Positions 16,261 to 23,716 of a stretch of 64,000 nucleotides of DNA are shown here, piece after piece. How positions within the stretch are numbered: the stretch's first letter is position 1; every line of letters starts with the position of its first letter. The notes under the pieces are model-generated. The model searched no databases, had not been told where the DNA came from, and worked only from the letters and a program-made list of their open reading frames with translations. The position numbers and the translations under genes were made by a program. The stretch is from Lachnospiraceae bacterium AC2029 (GTDB taxonomy: Bacteria > Bacillota > Clostridia > Lachnospirales > Lachnospiraceae), in contig JNLK01000001.1 of assembly GCA_000703065.1 (NCBI GenBank), forward strand, positions 2,998,001 through 3,062,000, given 5' to 3'.

Positions 16261-17058
16261 TTGCAGGATTTCGAAAGGATCAGGTCGTTTATACAGTCAT
16301 TTGGGAAGGATGAAGAAGGATTAACCGGAGAGATTTACCGGGATGCGGTTTCCCGCGGAGTGCCGGTCATCCGCCCGGATATGAAGGAGCTGCTCAGGCT
16401 CCTTCTTCTTATGCAGAAGCCGGAACGGATCCTGGAGATCGGTACGGCAGTGGGCTACTCCTCCCTCTTTATGGCCACCGTGCTGCCGGAGGCGAGGATA
16501 ACAACCCTGGAAATGGATCCGGAACGGGTGACCGAAGCAAGGGAGAATATACAGAGAGCCGGAGAGGAGCGCCGGATCAGGGCCTGTGAGGGAGATGCGG
16601 CAGAGCTGCTGACGGAAATGAATGCGGAAATAAGTGCGGAGAAGACCGGATGTGGAACGGAAGCACAGGGAAAAGCAGGTAAGACGGAGACTGGGGGCTG
16701 CGAGAAAAACGGGAAGATTTTGCACGGCGCTTCCGGGGCTGCACAAGATGTGGGGGCCAGAGGAGAAAGGGGACTTTATGACTTTGTCTTCATCGATGCC
16801 GCCAAGGCGCAGTACGGTGAGTATCTGTCTCTGGTGATCCCACTGGTGCGTCCCGGGGCGGTGATCGTTTCCGATAACGTGCTGCAGGACGGAAGTATCC
16901 TGGAGTCCCATTTCCTTGTGGAGAAAAGGGACAGGACGATCCATGACAGAATGAGGGAGTATCTGAAACGCCTGACGGACTCGGAAGAGTTTACAACGAC
17001 CATTCTTCCGGTGGGAGACGGTGTGGCGGTAACCGTATACCGGCCGGAACAAGGGTAG
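16261..17058 (+). CDS. O-methyltransferase, class I SAM-dependent, with a hydrophilic insert
   Basis: A 265-residue member of the catechol/caffeoyl-CoA-type O-methyltransferase group: ILEIGTAVGYSSLFMA (motif I), ITTLEMDPERVTEA, YDFVFIDAAKAQYGEYL (metal-binding Asp) and VIVSDNVLQDGS. Bacterial homologues of about 210-215 residues are often encoded directly before a U32 peptidase, as here, and some act on tRNA (TrmR). Roughly 50 residues at about 120-175, rich in Gly, Lys, Glu and Thr, are inserted just before the conserved FVFIDAAK strand. The start is TTG 16261 with AAGGAGG at 16247-16253. Confidence 0.85.
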   Translation: MQDFERIRSFIQSFGKDEEGLTGEIYRDAVSRGVPVIRPDMKELLRLLLLMQKPERILEIGTAVGYSSLFMATVLPEARITTLEMDPERVTEARENIQRAGEERRIRACEGDAAELLTEMNAEISAEKTGCGTEAQGKAGKTETGGCEKNGKILHGASGAAQDVGARGERGLYDFVFIDAAKAQYGEYLSLVIPLVRPGAVIVSDNVLQDGSILESHFLVEKRDRTIHDRMREYLKRLTDSEEFTTTILPVGDGVAVTVYRPEQG

Positions 17059-17119
17059 CCTTATCAGATGCCGGTTGCGGACATGAACCGTCTGCGGACA
17101 CGAACGACAGAGGAAATGG

Positions 17120-17183
17120 GGATACAGGAAGATAAGGATACAGGAAGATAAGGATACAGGATAATAAGGATACAGGAAGATAA
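17120..17183 (+). repeat. minisatellite, four copies of a 16-base unit
   Basis: GGATACAGGAAGATAA occurs at 17120-17135 and 17136-17151, then a variant with one changed base stretch at 17152-17167, then again at 17168-17183, followed by a decayed fifth copy. The array lies in the 155-base gap before the U32 peptidase gene and ends about 15 bases before its ribosome binding site. The unit length is not a multiple of three and the stretch is non-coding. Copy number could vary by slippage. Confidence 0.85.
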
Positions 17184-17213
17184 AGATACAAAGGATCAGG
17201 AAAGGTGTGGAAA

Positions 17214-18452
17214 ATGAAGAAACCGGAATTGCTACTCCCGGCCGGAAACCTGGAGAATCTGAAAACGGCCATCTGTTACGGAGCGGATGCAGTATATCTT
17301 GGCGGGCAGAGGTTCGGACTCCGGGCAAAGGCAGATAATTTCAGCACGGAGGATATGCGGGAAGGCGTAAGCTATGCGCATGAACGGAACGCGAAGGTGT
17401 ATCTGACGGTAAATATCTATGCGCATAACGGTGATATTGAGGGGTTGAGAGAATATTTCCGGGAGATCCGGGGAATCCCATTTGATGCCCTTCTGATCTC
17501 AGATCCGGGAGTTCTGCTTCTGGCGAAGGAGCTTCTTCCTGAGATTCCGGTCCATATCAGCACCCAGGCGAACAACACGAATTATATGACCTGGGAATTC
17601 TGGAAGCAGATGGGGGCGGAGAGAGTGGTTGCGGCACGGGAGCTGTCGCTTCGGGAGATCCGGGAGATCCATGAACACGTTGGAGAGGATATGGAGATCG
17701 AGGCCTTTATTCACGGGGCCATGTGCATTTCCTATTCGGGGAGATGCCTGCTGTCGTCGTATTTTACAGGGAGAGATGCGAACCACGGGGCGTGCACCCA
17801 TCCCTGCCGCTGGAAATATGCCGTTATGGAGGAAAGCCGGCCGGGAGAATATCTTCCGGTGGAGGAGGATGAGAGGGGGACCTACATCTTTAACTCCAAG
17901 GATCTTTGCATGATCGACCATATTCCCGAGCTGTTGGATGCAGGGATCGCTTCCTTTAAGATCGAAGGACGGATGAAGACCGCGCTTTACGTTGCGGTCA
18001 CGGCCAGAACCTACCGGCAGGCCATAGATGACTATTTCAGGGATCCGGAGCTTTATCGTGAAAGACTACCTTATTATAAAGAAGAAATAGCCATGTGCAC
18101 CACAAGGGACTTCACCACGGGCTTTTATTTCAGCCGGCCCACGGAGGAGGATCAGATCTACACGAATAACACCTATCAGCAGAAAGCGGTATTCATGGGG
18201 ATGATCGAGGCCGTGGATCCGGACGGGGCGGTACATCTTCACCAGAAGAACAAGTTCTCCGTGGGAGAGGAATTACATGTCATGGGCTATGACGGAGAGA
18301 ACATTCCGGTTATCGTGGAACGGATCGTAAATGAAGCAGGAGAGGAACAGGAATCCGCACCGCATCCTCAGCAGGCTCTGAAGGTGTATTTCCGGACCGG
18401 GAAAACAGGTGACATAATTTTCGGGATGTTGCTGCGCCGTGTGGCAGATTAA
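17214..18452 (+). CDS. peptidase U32 family protein
   Basis: A 412-residue protein starting KKPELLLPAGNLENLKTAI with YGADAVYLGG, the typical U32 opening. The U32 signature region is present: EAFIHGAMCISYSGRCLLSS, followed by the cysteine cluster GACTHPCRWKY and by FNSKDLCMIDHIPEL. In Bacillus and E. coli such proteins (TrhP-type) support tRNA wobble uridine hydroxylation through an Fe-S cluster, so the peptidase name may not reflect the function. ATG 17214 is preferred over GTG 17205 because AAAGG at 17201-17205 is correctly spaced. Cotranscription with the O-methyltransferase gene is likely. Confidence 0.9.
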   Translation: MKKPELLLPAGNLENLKTAICYGADAVYLGGQRFGLRAKADNFSTEDMREGVSYAHERNAKVYLTVNIYAHNGDIEGLREYFREIRGIPFDALLISDPGVLLLAKELLPEIPVHISTQANNTNYMTWEFWKQMGAERVVAARELSLREIREIHEHVGEDMEIEAFIHGAMCISYSGRCLLSSYFTGRDANHGACTHPCRWKYAVMEESRPGEYLPVEEDERGTYIFNSKDLCMIDHIPELLDAGIASFKIEGRMKTALYVAVTARTYRQAIDDYFRDPELYRERLPYYKEEIAMCTTRDFTTGFYFSRPTEEDQIYTNNTYQQKAVFMGMIEAVDPDGAVHLHQKNKFSVGEELHVMGYDGENIPVIVERIVNEAGEEQESAPHPQQALKVYFRTGKTGDIIFGMLLRRVAD

Positions 18453-18570
18453 CAGGCTTTAATAATTGTGTCGAAATTGTGTATTTTGCACAAAGCAAAA
18501 AGTCTTTTTTTGAGGAAATGCCTTATGACACCCCTGATTTCTCATAAAAATGCCGAAATATCAGTTATTC

Positions 18571-18599
18571 TTCCCATATGAATTTACATATGGTATAAT
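18571..18599 (+). promoter_or_regulatory. pilB promoter with a palindromic operator between the boxes
   Basis: TTCCCA (18571-18576) and TATAAT (18594-18599) are 17 bases apart, with TGG before the -10 giving an extended -10 motif. The spacer carries a perfect 7-bp inverted repeat, CCATATG (18574-18580) and CATATGG (18587-18593), with a six-base centre. A dimeric regulator bound there would block or modulate RNA polymerase. This lies in the 185-base gap before pilB. Confidence 0.6.
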
Positions 18600-18637
18600 A
18601 TCTCTGTGTGTAAATCAACTATGGAGAGGTATACATA

Positions 18638-20359
18638 ATGCGAGTAACAGGAGCAAGAAAGAAAATCCGTATCGGTGACCTTCTGGTTGAGGCGGGAGCC
18701 ATTACTGAAGAACAGCTTCAGGAGGCCCTGGCCAAGCAGAAAGAAGAGGGTGGCCGTATCGGTAATGTTATCATGGATATGGGCTTCATCAGCCGTGAAC
18801 TTCTGATCACCGTGCTGACAACCCAGATGGGAATCGATTTTGTGGAACTCCGGTCTGTAAAGATCGATGAGAACGTTCTGAAACTGATCCCGGAGAAGCT
18901 TGTCACTCAGCATAAGATCATGCCGATCGGACTTGCGGATGACAATCCGAATATCCTTCGCCTGGCCATGGCGGATCCCATGGATCTGGCAGCAGTGGAT
19001 GACGTTGCGATCTCCTCGGGTCTGCAGGTGGAGCCGGTTCTGGCATTCGATGATGATATCTCCGAATGCGTCGGTAAGTACTATGGTAGTGCGCAGGCTA
19101 TGGAGGCAGCGGAGCAGTTCCGTATGGAGCAGGCGTCCGGTGAGCTGACGGATGAAGAAGTCGACATGATGAAGGAGGATATCGATAATTCTCCCATCGT
19201 ACTTCTTGTTAATCAGATACTGGAAGGCGGTGTCCGCCAGCGTGCATCCGATATTCATATCGAGCCTATGGAGACTTATGTCAGGGTGCGTTACCGTATC
19301 GACGGTGCGCTGAAGCAGGTCATGACCTATGACTACAGCCTTGCAGCGGCTATTTCCGCCCGTATCAAGATCGTCGGCGGAATGGATATCGCCGAGAAGC
19401 GTAAACCTCAGGACGGCCGTATCACCATCATGGTAGACCGCAGAGAGTTCGACGTCCGTGTATCCGTTCTTCCTACCGTATACGGAGAGAAGATCGTTAT
19501 GCGACTTACCTCGAAGGAAGGCCTGACCAAGCCGAAATCCGGACTTGGATTCTCTCCGGAAGAGATCGAGGTATTTGACGGAATCCTCAGTAACCCACAC
19601 GGGATCATCCTGGTTACAGGTCCTACAGGTTCCGGTAAGTCCACCACACTGTATACGTCGCTCAGTGAGCTGAATACGGAAGATGTTAATATCATCACGG
19701 TTGAGGACCCTGTCGAGGCGAATATCGACGGTATCAACCAGGTTCAGGTAAATGTCAAGGCAGAGATGACCTTCGCGGCAGCCCTTCGTTCCATCCTTCG
19801 TCAGGACCCGGACATCATCATGATCGGAGAGATCCGAGACGGTGAGACTGCCCAGATCGCCGTCCAGGCCGCTATCACCGGCCACCTTGTAGTATCCACC
19901 CTGCATACGAACTCCGCGGCGTCCACCGTTACCCGTGTTATCGATATGGGTATCGAGCCGTACATTATCGGAGATGCGCTTGTAGGCGTTATCGCACAGC
20001 GTCTGGTGCGCCGCCTCTGCAATTCCTGTAAGGAGCCTCGTCTGGCTGAGGATAACGAGAAGGAGATCCTCGGAGTTACCGATCCCGATGAGGATGTGGT
20101 CATTTATGAGCCGGTGGGATGCCCGCTCTGCAATGAGACCGGATATTCAGGCCGAATCGGTGTGTACGAAATGATGCCGGTATCGCATGATCTGCAGGCA
20201 GTCATTTCCAAGGGGGCAACTGCCGATGTCATTGAGGATCAGGCGCTGAAGGAAGGCATGACCACTCTGAAGATGGGCGCTGCCCGTCACGTTATGAACG
20301 GAGTCACCTCCATTGAGGAGATGAAGAAGATCGTTTATACGGCAGGTGACGAGTACTAA
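18638..20359 (+). CDS. pilB: type IV pilus assembly ATPase PilB
   Basis: A 573-residue GspE/PilB ATPase that powers pilus extension. An N-terminal MshEN-like domain (about 10-150; RIGDLLVEAGAITEEQLQEAL, IGNVIMDMGFIS) may bind cyclic-di-GMP. The ATPase core has SDIHIEP, the Walker A GPTGSGKSTTLYT near residue 327, an Asp box ITVEDPVE, a Walker B-like QDPDIIMIGEIRDGET and a His box HLVVSTLHTNSA. Two CxxC pairs (CNSCKEP, CPLCNETGYSGR) form the zinc motif. GGAGAGG precedes the ATG. It opens the pilus locus, followed by pilT and pilC. Confidence 0.95.
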   Translation: MRVTGARKKIRIGDLLVEAGAITEEQLQEALAKQKEEGGRIGNVIMDMGFISRELLITVLTTQMGIDFVELRSVKIDENVLKLIPEKLVTQHKIMPIGLADDNPNILRLAMADPMDLAAVDDVAISSGLQVEPVLAFDDDISECVGKYYGSAQAMEAAEQFRMEQASGELTDEEVDMMKEDIDNSPIVLLVNQILEGGVRQRASDIHIEPMETYVRVRYRIDGALKQVMTYDYSLAAAISARIKIVGGMDIAEKRKPQDGRITIMVDRREFDVRVSVLPTVYGEKIVMRLTSKEGLTKPKSGLGFSPEEIEVFDGILSNPHGIILVTGPTGSGKSTTLYTSLSELNTEDVNIITVEDPVEANIDGINQVQVNVKAEMTFAAALRSILRQDPDIIMIGEIRDGETAQIAVQAAITGHLVVSTLHTNSAASTVTRVIDMGIEPYIIGDALVGVIAQRLVRRLCNSCKEPRLAEDNEKEILGVTDPDEDVVIYEPVGCPLCNETGYSGRIGVYEMMPVSHDLQAVISKGATADVIEDQALKEGMTTLKMGAARHVMNGVTSIEEMKKIVYTAGDEY

Positions 20360-20438
20360 ACTGCATATTATGAGGCTGAGCGACAGGAAGCCTCTTATAT
20401 GGATACAAGAAATATGAAAGAATGGGGGTAAGAAAGTT

Positions 20439-21494
20439 ATGTTAGACATGGACGAACTGCTCAGTCTTGCGATTGACCAGAATGCATCCGATATCCACAT
20501 AGCCGTGGGCATCCCGCCGAAATTCCGAATCAGCGGTGCGCTTGTGGATGTCAACGTACCGCCTCTTACGGCGCCGGACGCAGCAGAATCCATCGGTTCT
20601 ACCATGAACGAGCGCCAGAAGGCAATCCTGAAGGACCGCGGCGAGTGCGACTACGCATACTCCGTAGGGGACAAGGGTCGTTTCCGTGTGAACGTTTACA
20701 TGGATCGTGGACGAATGGCAGCTGCCTATCGAAAGATCGATACGATCATCCCACGGCCGGAGATGCTGGGCCTTCCGCATGCAGTGGTTGAGCTCTACAA
20801 GAAGAAGAGAGGTCTGGTACTTGTTACAGGACCTACCGGTTCCGGTAAGTCCACAACCCTTGCGTCGATCATCAATAAGGCAAATGAGAACATCGGCGCT
20901 CACATCATTACGCTGGAGGACCCGATCGAGTACCTGCACCAGCATAAGAAATCCATCGTAAACCAGAGAGAGCTCGGTATGGATACCCTTTCTTTCGATA
21001 ATGCGCTTCGTGCTGCACTTCGTGAGGATCCGGATATCATCCTGGTAGGAGAGATGCGTGATCCGGAGACCATCCAGATCGCGATCACCGCGGCCGAGAC
21101 CGGACACCTTGTGTTCTCGACACTGCATACCATCGGTGCAGCGAGTACGATCGACCGTATCATCGACGTATTCCCGCCGCATCAGCAGCAGCAGATCCGC
21201 ATCCAGCTGGCCATGGTTATTGAGGGCGTTATCTCCCAGCAGCTGATCCCCACTATCGGAGGAAACAGCCGCTGTGCAGCTTTCGAGGTCATGCTTGCGA
21301 CACCGGCGATCCGTGCTCAGATCCGTGAGGCAAAGACACATCAGATCGAATCTTCGATCCAGACGTCCAAGGCAATCGGAATGATCACCATGGATGATGC
21401 GCTGATGGATCTTTACCATAATGGTATGATCTCCAAGGACATGTGTCTCATGTATGCTCAGGACCAGCAGGTAATGAAAAAGAACCTGTATTAA
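20439..21494 (+). CDS. pilT: type IV pilus retraction ATPase PilT
   Basis: A 351-residue PilT-family ATPase with the shorter N-terminus typical of PilT (MDELLSLAIDQNASDIHIAVG). It has Walker A GPTGSGKSTTLASI near residue 130, ITLEDPIEYLH, a Walker B-like REDPDIILVGEMRDPET, and HLVFSTLHTIGAASTIDRII followed by AIRAQIREAKTHQIESSIQT. That last part contains the C-terminal AIRNLIRE-like retraction motif. It lies 79 bases after pilB. Its presence implies that the pili can retract and drive twitching, DNA uptake or surface sensing. Confidence 0.94.
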   Translation: MLDMDELLSLAIDQNASDIHIAVGIPPKFRISGALVDVNVPPLTAPDAAESIGSTMNERQKAILKDRGECDYAYSVGDKGRFRVNVYMDRGRMAAAYRKIDTIIPRPEMLGLPHAVVELYKKKRGLVLVTGPTGSGKSTTLASIINKANENIGAHIITLEDPIEYLHQHKKSIVNQRELGMDTLSFDNALRAALREDPDIILVGEMRDPETIQIAITAAETGHLVFSTLHTIGAASTIDRIIDVFPPHQQQQIRIQLAMVIEGVISQQLIPTIGGNSRCAAFEVMLATPAIRAQIREAKTHQIESSIQTSKAIGMITMDDALMDLYHNGMISKDMCLMYAQDQQVMKKNLY

Positions 21495-21549
21495 GCGATT
21501 TAGCCCTTGCATGAAGATGTGAACTGTTTATGAATTGTTAACATATTTG

Positions 21550-21578
21550 TTGCAAATTGTTCAAAACAGAGGTATCAT
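21550..21578 (+). promoter_or_regulatory. internal promoter before pilC
   Basis: TTGCAA (21550-21555) and TATCAT (21573-21578) are separated by 17 bases in the 126-base pilT-pilC gap, 42 bases before the pilC ATG. It would let pilC and the pilin genes be expressed separately from the two ATPase genes. Confidence 0.55.
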
Positions 21579-21620
21579 TTTCATAGGTATATAGAAAAAA
21601 TGTAAGTTGGAGGAAGTGTA

Positions 21621-22823
21621 ATGGCAAAATATTCTTTCAAGGTCGTTGACTCCGCAGGGAAGTCGCAGAAGAAGACCGTCGAGGCAAAGTCGGAAGAAAG
21701 TGCCAGAGCCAAACTGAAATCAGAAGGCTATAGTGTCGCCGGCGTGGGCAAGGAAGTCGGTGGCGGAAAGAAAAAGGGCGGTAAGGTAAAAGACCGCGAT
21801 CTTTCTGTGTTCTGTAAACAGTTTGCTGCGGTGCTCCGGGCCGGCGTGCCGATCATATCCGCACTGGATATGATGGGGGAACAGATGACGAACAAGTCGT
21901 TGCAGGCTGCTCTTCAGGAAGCTGCAACTTATGTTCAGAAGGGTGGAACTCTGGCAGACGCCATGAGGCAGAATCCGAAGGTATTCCCGGATATGCTTTC
22001 CAACATGGTTGCGGCCGGTGAGTCCTCCGGTAAGCTTGAGGTTGCTTTCGAGCGTATGGCAGTCCAGTTCGAAAAGGACGGAGCCATCAAGTCAAAGATC
22101 AAGGGTGCGATGACTTACCCGATCGTTATTCTGATCGTCGTAATCGGCGTCGTTGGTCTTCTGATGGTCATGGTTATCCCGACCTTCTCCGAGATGTTCA
22201 AAGAGATGGGTACAAAGTTGCCGGCAGCTACACAGGCACTTGTAAACCTTTCGGATTTTATCGTTAACAAATGGTGGCTGTTGCTCATAATCGTTGTTGC
22301 TCTGATTTTCGGCATCAGATTCTTTAAGAAGACTCCGGCAGGACAGCAGTTCTTCGGAAATCTTGCTTTGAAGGCGCCGATCTTCGGACAGTTGTCTGTT
22401 AAGACGGCTGCGGCAACCTTCTCCCGTACATTTGCAACGCTGCTTGCATCCGGTATCCCGCTTATCGATGCAGTTGAGCAGACCGGCAAGGTTATGAAGA
22501 ACAAGGTTATCCGCGACAAGGTCATCGCCTGCAAGGCACAGGTGGCAAAGGGTGTTCCTCTTTCCAAGCCCATCAGGGATATGGATATCTTCCCGAGCAT
22601 GCTTCCTCAGATGATGCATATCGGCGAGGAGACAGGTAACATCGAAGACATGATGGAGAAGGTGGCAGACTTCTACGAGGAAGAGGTCGAGATTGCAACC
22701 AGTGCACTTACCTCCATGATGGAGCCGCTGATCATCGTAGTCATGGGTGTAACTGTCGGTGGTATCGTTATTGCGATCTACACCCCAATCCTGTCCATGT
22801 ACGACGCGGTTGACAGTTACTAA
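21621..22823 (+). CDS. pilC: type IV pilus inner-membrane platform protein PilC
   Basis: A 400-residue protein with the GspF/PilC layout: a short N-terminal region (AKYSFKVVDSAGKSQKKTVEA), then two T2SSF domains. The first has FCKQFAAVLRAGVPIISALD and SNMVAAGESSGKLEVAFERMA, and the second has FSRTFATLLASGIPLIDAVEQ and PQMMHIGEETGNIEDMMEKVA. Membrane helices lie at about 170-190, 220-240 and 370-390. PilC sits at the base of the machine and couples the PilB and PilT ATPases to pilin movement. GGAGGAAG lies before the ATG. Confidence 0.95.
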   Translation: MAKYSFKVVDSAGKSQKKTVEAKSEESARAKLKSEGYSVAGVGKEVGGGKKKGGKVKDRDLSVFCKQFAAVLRAGVPIISALDMMGEQMTNKSLQAALQEAATYVQKGGTLADAMRQNPKVFPDMLSNMVAAGESSGKLEVAFERMAVQFEKDGAIKSKIKGAMTYPIVILIVVIGVVGLLMVMVIPTFSEMFKEMGTKLPAATQALVNLSDFIVNKWWLLLIIVVALIFGIRFFKKTPAGQQFFGNLALKAPIFGQLSVKTAAATFSRTFATLLASGIPLIDAVEQTGKVMKNKVIRDKVIACKAQVAKGVPLSKPIRDMDIFPSMLPQMMHIGEETGNIEDMMEKVADFYEEEVEIATSALTSMMEPLIIVVMGVTVGGIVIAIYTPILSMYDAVDSY

Positions 22824-22897
22824 TATTTTTACAGGTGTAAACGTGGAACCTTGGGCGAGCAGGGGAAAGCGATTACATATATCCTTTGGGATATCTA

Positions 22898-22915
22898 CTG
22901 CCGGGCGAGCGGCAG
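22898..22915 (+). promoter_or_regulatory. hairpin in the pilA leader
   Basis: CTGCCG (22898-22903) pairs with CGGCAG (22910-22915). Flanking ATATCC/GGATAT stretches could lengthen the stem. It lies in the 150-base region between pilC and the major pilin gene. It may stabilise the pilin mRNA 5' end or mark a processing site. No clear promoter was found in this gap. Confidence 0.45.
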
Positions 22916-22973
22916 GATATACATATCAAAAAAGGAAAAAACTAAATCACTTAAGAAAAGGAGAGAAAAAACT

Positions 22974-23441
22974 ATGAAGAAGAACAAAGGTTTCTCACTT
23001 GTAGAGCTCATTATCGTTATCGCGATTATGGCTATCCTTGCAGCAGCTATCGCTCCTGCACTGATCCGTTACATCGACAAGTCTCGTAAGGCAGACGACA
23101 TCGCTGCTGCTGAGACTGTAAACACAGCTGTTCAGACATCTCTGTCCAACGAAGACGCTTACGATGAGATCATGGCTCATATGGATGGTTCTATCCTTCT
23201 TAGCGCTGGTCAGGAGACACCGTTCCCGGATGGAACATATCCGAACTTTGCTAAGGAAGTTAACTCCAACATGGGTGGTAAGACACCGAAGCTGAAGTAT
23301 AAGAAGCAGCTTGAGACCGCTTCTTTCATCCCTGGTGGTTGGGCAGTTGCATGCTCCAATGGTAAGCCGATCGTTTACATCACCGATGGTGGTTCCAGTA
23401 AGGTTGAGGTTCAGCCGTCGATCGCTCCGGATTACAAGTAA
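22974..23441 (+). CDS. pilA: major type IV pilin (prepilin)
   Basis: A 155-residue prepilin with a six-residue basic leader MKKNKG and the class III signal G/FSLVELIIVIAIMAILAAAI, cut before Phe, with Glu5 present. The remaining 105 residues are the globular head, with no obvious disulphide pair (single Cys in AVACSNGKP). Its codon use is much stronger (GGT, CGT, GCT, CTT) than that of its neighbours, consistent with very high expression. It lies directly after pilC, with structured RNA on both sides. AAGGAG at 22958-22963 sets the start; a longer upstream frame starting at 22851 is not used. It is the most likely major subunit of the filament. Confidence 0.92.
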   Translation: MKKNKGFSLVELIIVIAIMAILAAAIAPALIRYIDKSRKADDIAAAETVNTAVQTSLSNEDAYDEIMAHMDGSILLSAGQETPFPDGTYPNFAKEVNSNMGGKTPKLKYKKQLETASFIPGGWAVACSNGKPIVYITDGGSSKVEVQPSIAPDYK

Positions 23442-23480
23442 GATTGTAAGAAAAAGGAAAGGACTGTAACAGGTCTTAGT

Positions 23481-23514
23481 ATCCGGTGCCTGTCTCGCTC
23501 GCAGGCATCCGGAT
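23481..23514 (+). terminator. strong hairpin after pilA, partial terminator or processing site
   Basis: ATCCGGTGCCTG (23481-23492) pairs with CAGGCATCCGGAT (23502-23514) with one bulged T. It is followed by A-rich sequence and only later by a T-run (23531-23536), so termination is probably incomplete. This would give abundant pilA mRNA with limited read-through into pilM-N. Confidence 0.6.
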
Positions 23515-23586
23515 AAAAAAGAGCTTCAGTTTTTTCGCGGTCAGCAACTTTTGGTGTGGCTGGCGGCTGCGTAACATTTTATTTGT

Positions 23587-23672
23587 ATCGGATGAAGGTC
23601 CGATTATAACAGAACATAGTTTTTAGTATCGGGGCAAATCCGATCGATGGGTGGCAGCTGATAAGCTGTACC
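23587..23672 (+). promoter_or_regulatory. three-hairpin leader before the pilMN gene
   Basis: ATCGGA/TCCGAT (23587-23604), ATCGG/CCGAT (23628-23644) and GGT-CAGCT/AGCTG-ACC with a GATA loop (23650-23672) follow each other in the 275-base gap between pilA and pilMN. The first two are similar in sequence. No known riboswitch consensus was recognised. Confidence 0.35.
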
Positions 23673-23716
23673 TTTAAAAGAAGTATGAAAAACTGATTAG
23701 CGAGGGAGGCTATAGG

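Noticed and set aside
17120-17183. CRISPR array
   Set aside because: Units are 16 bases long and contiguous, without spacers, and no cas gene is near.
22851-22973. Longer start for the major pilin at 22851
   Set aside because: It would add about 40 residues before the short basic prepilin leader. AAGGAG before ATG 22974 gives the normal six-residue leader.
23580-23680. Cyclic-di-GMP riboswitch in the pilA-pilMN gap
   Set aside because: A GGGGCAAAT segment resembles part of the class I motif, but the second conserved GACGCAAAGCC segment and the tetraloop-receptor layout are missing.
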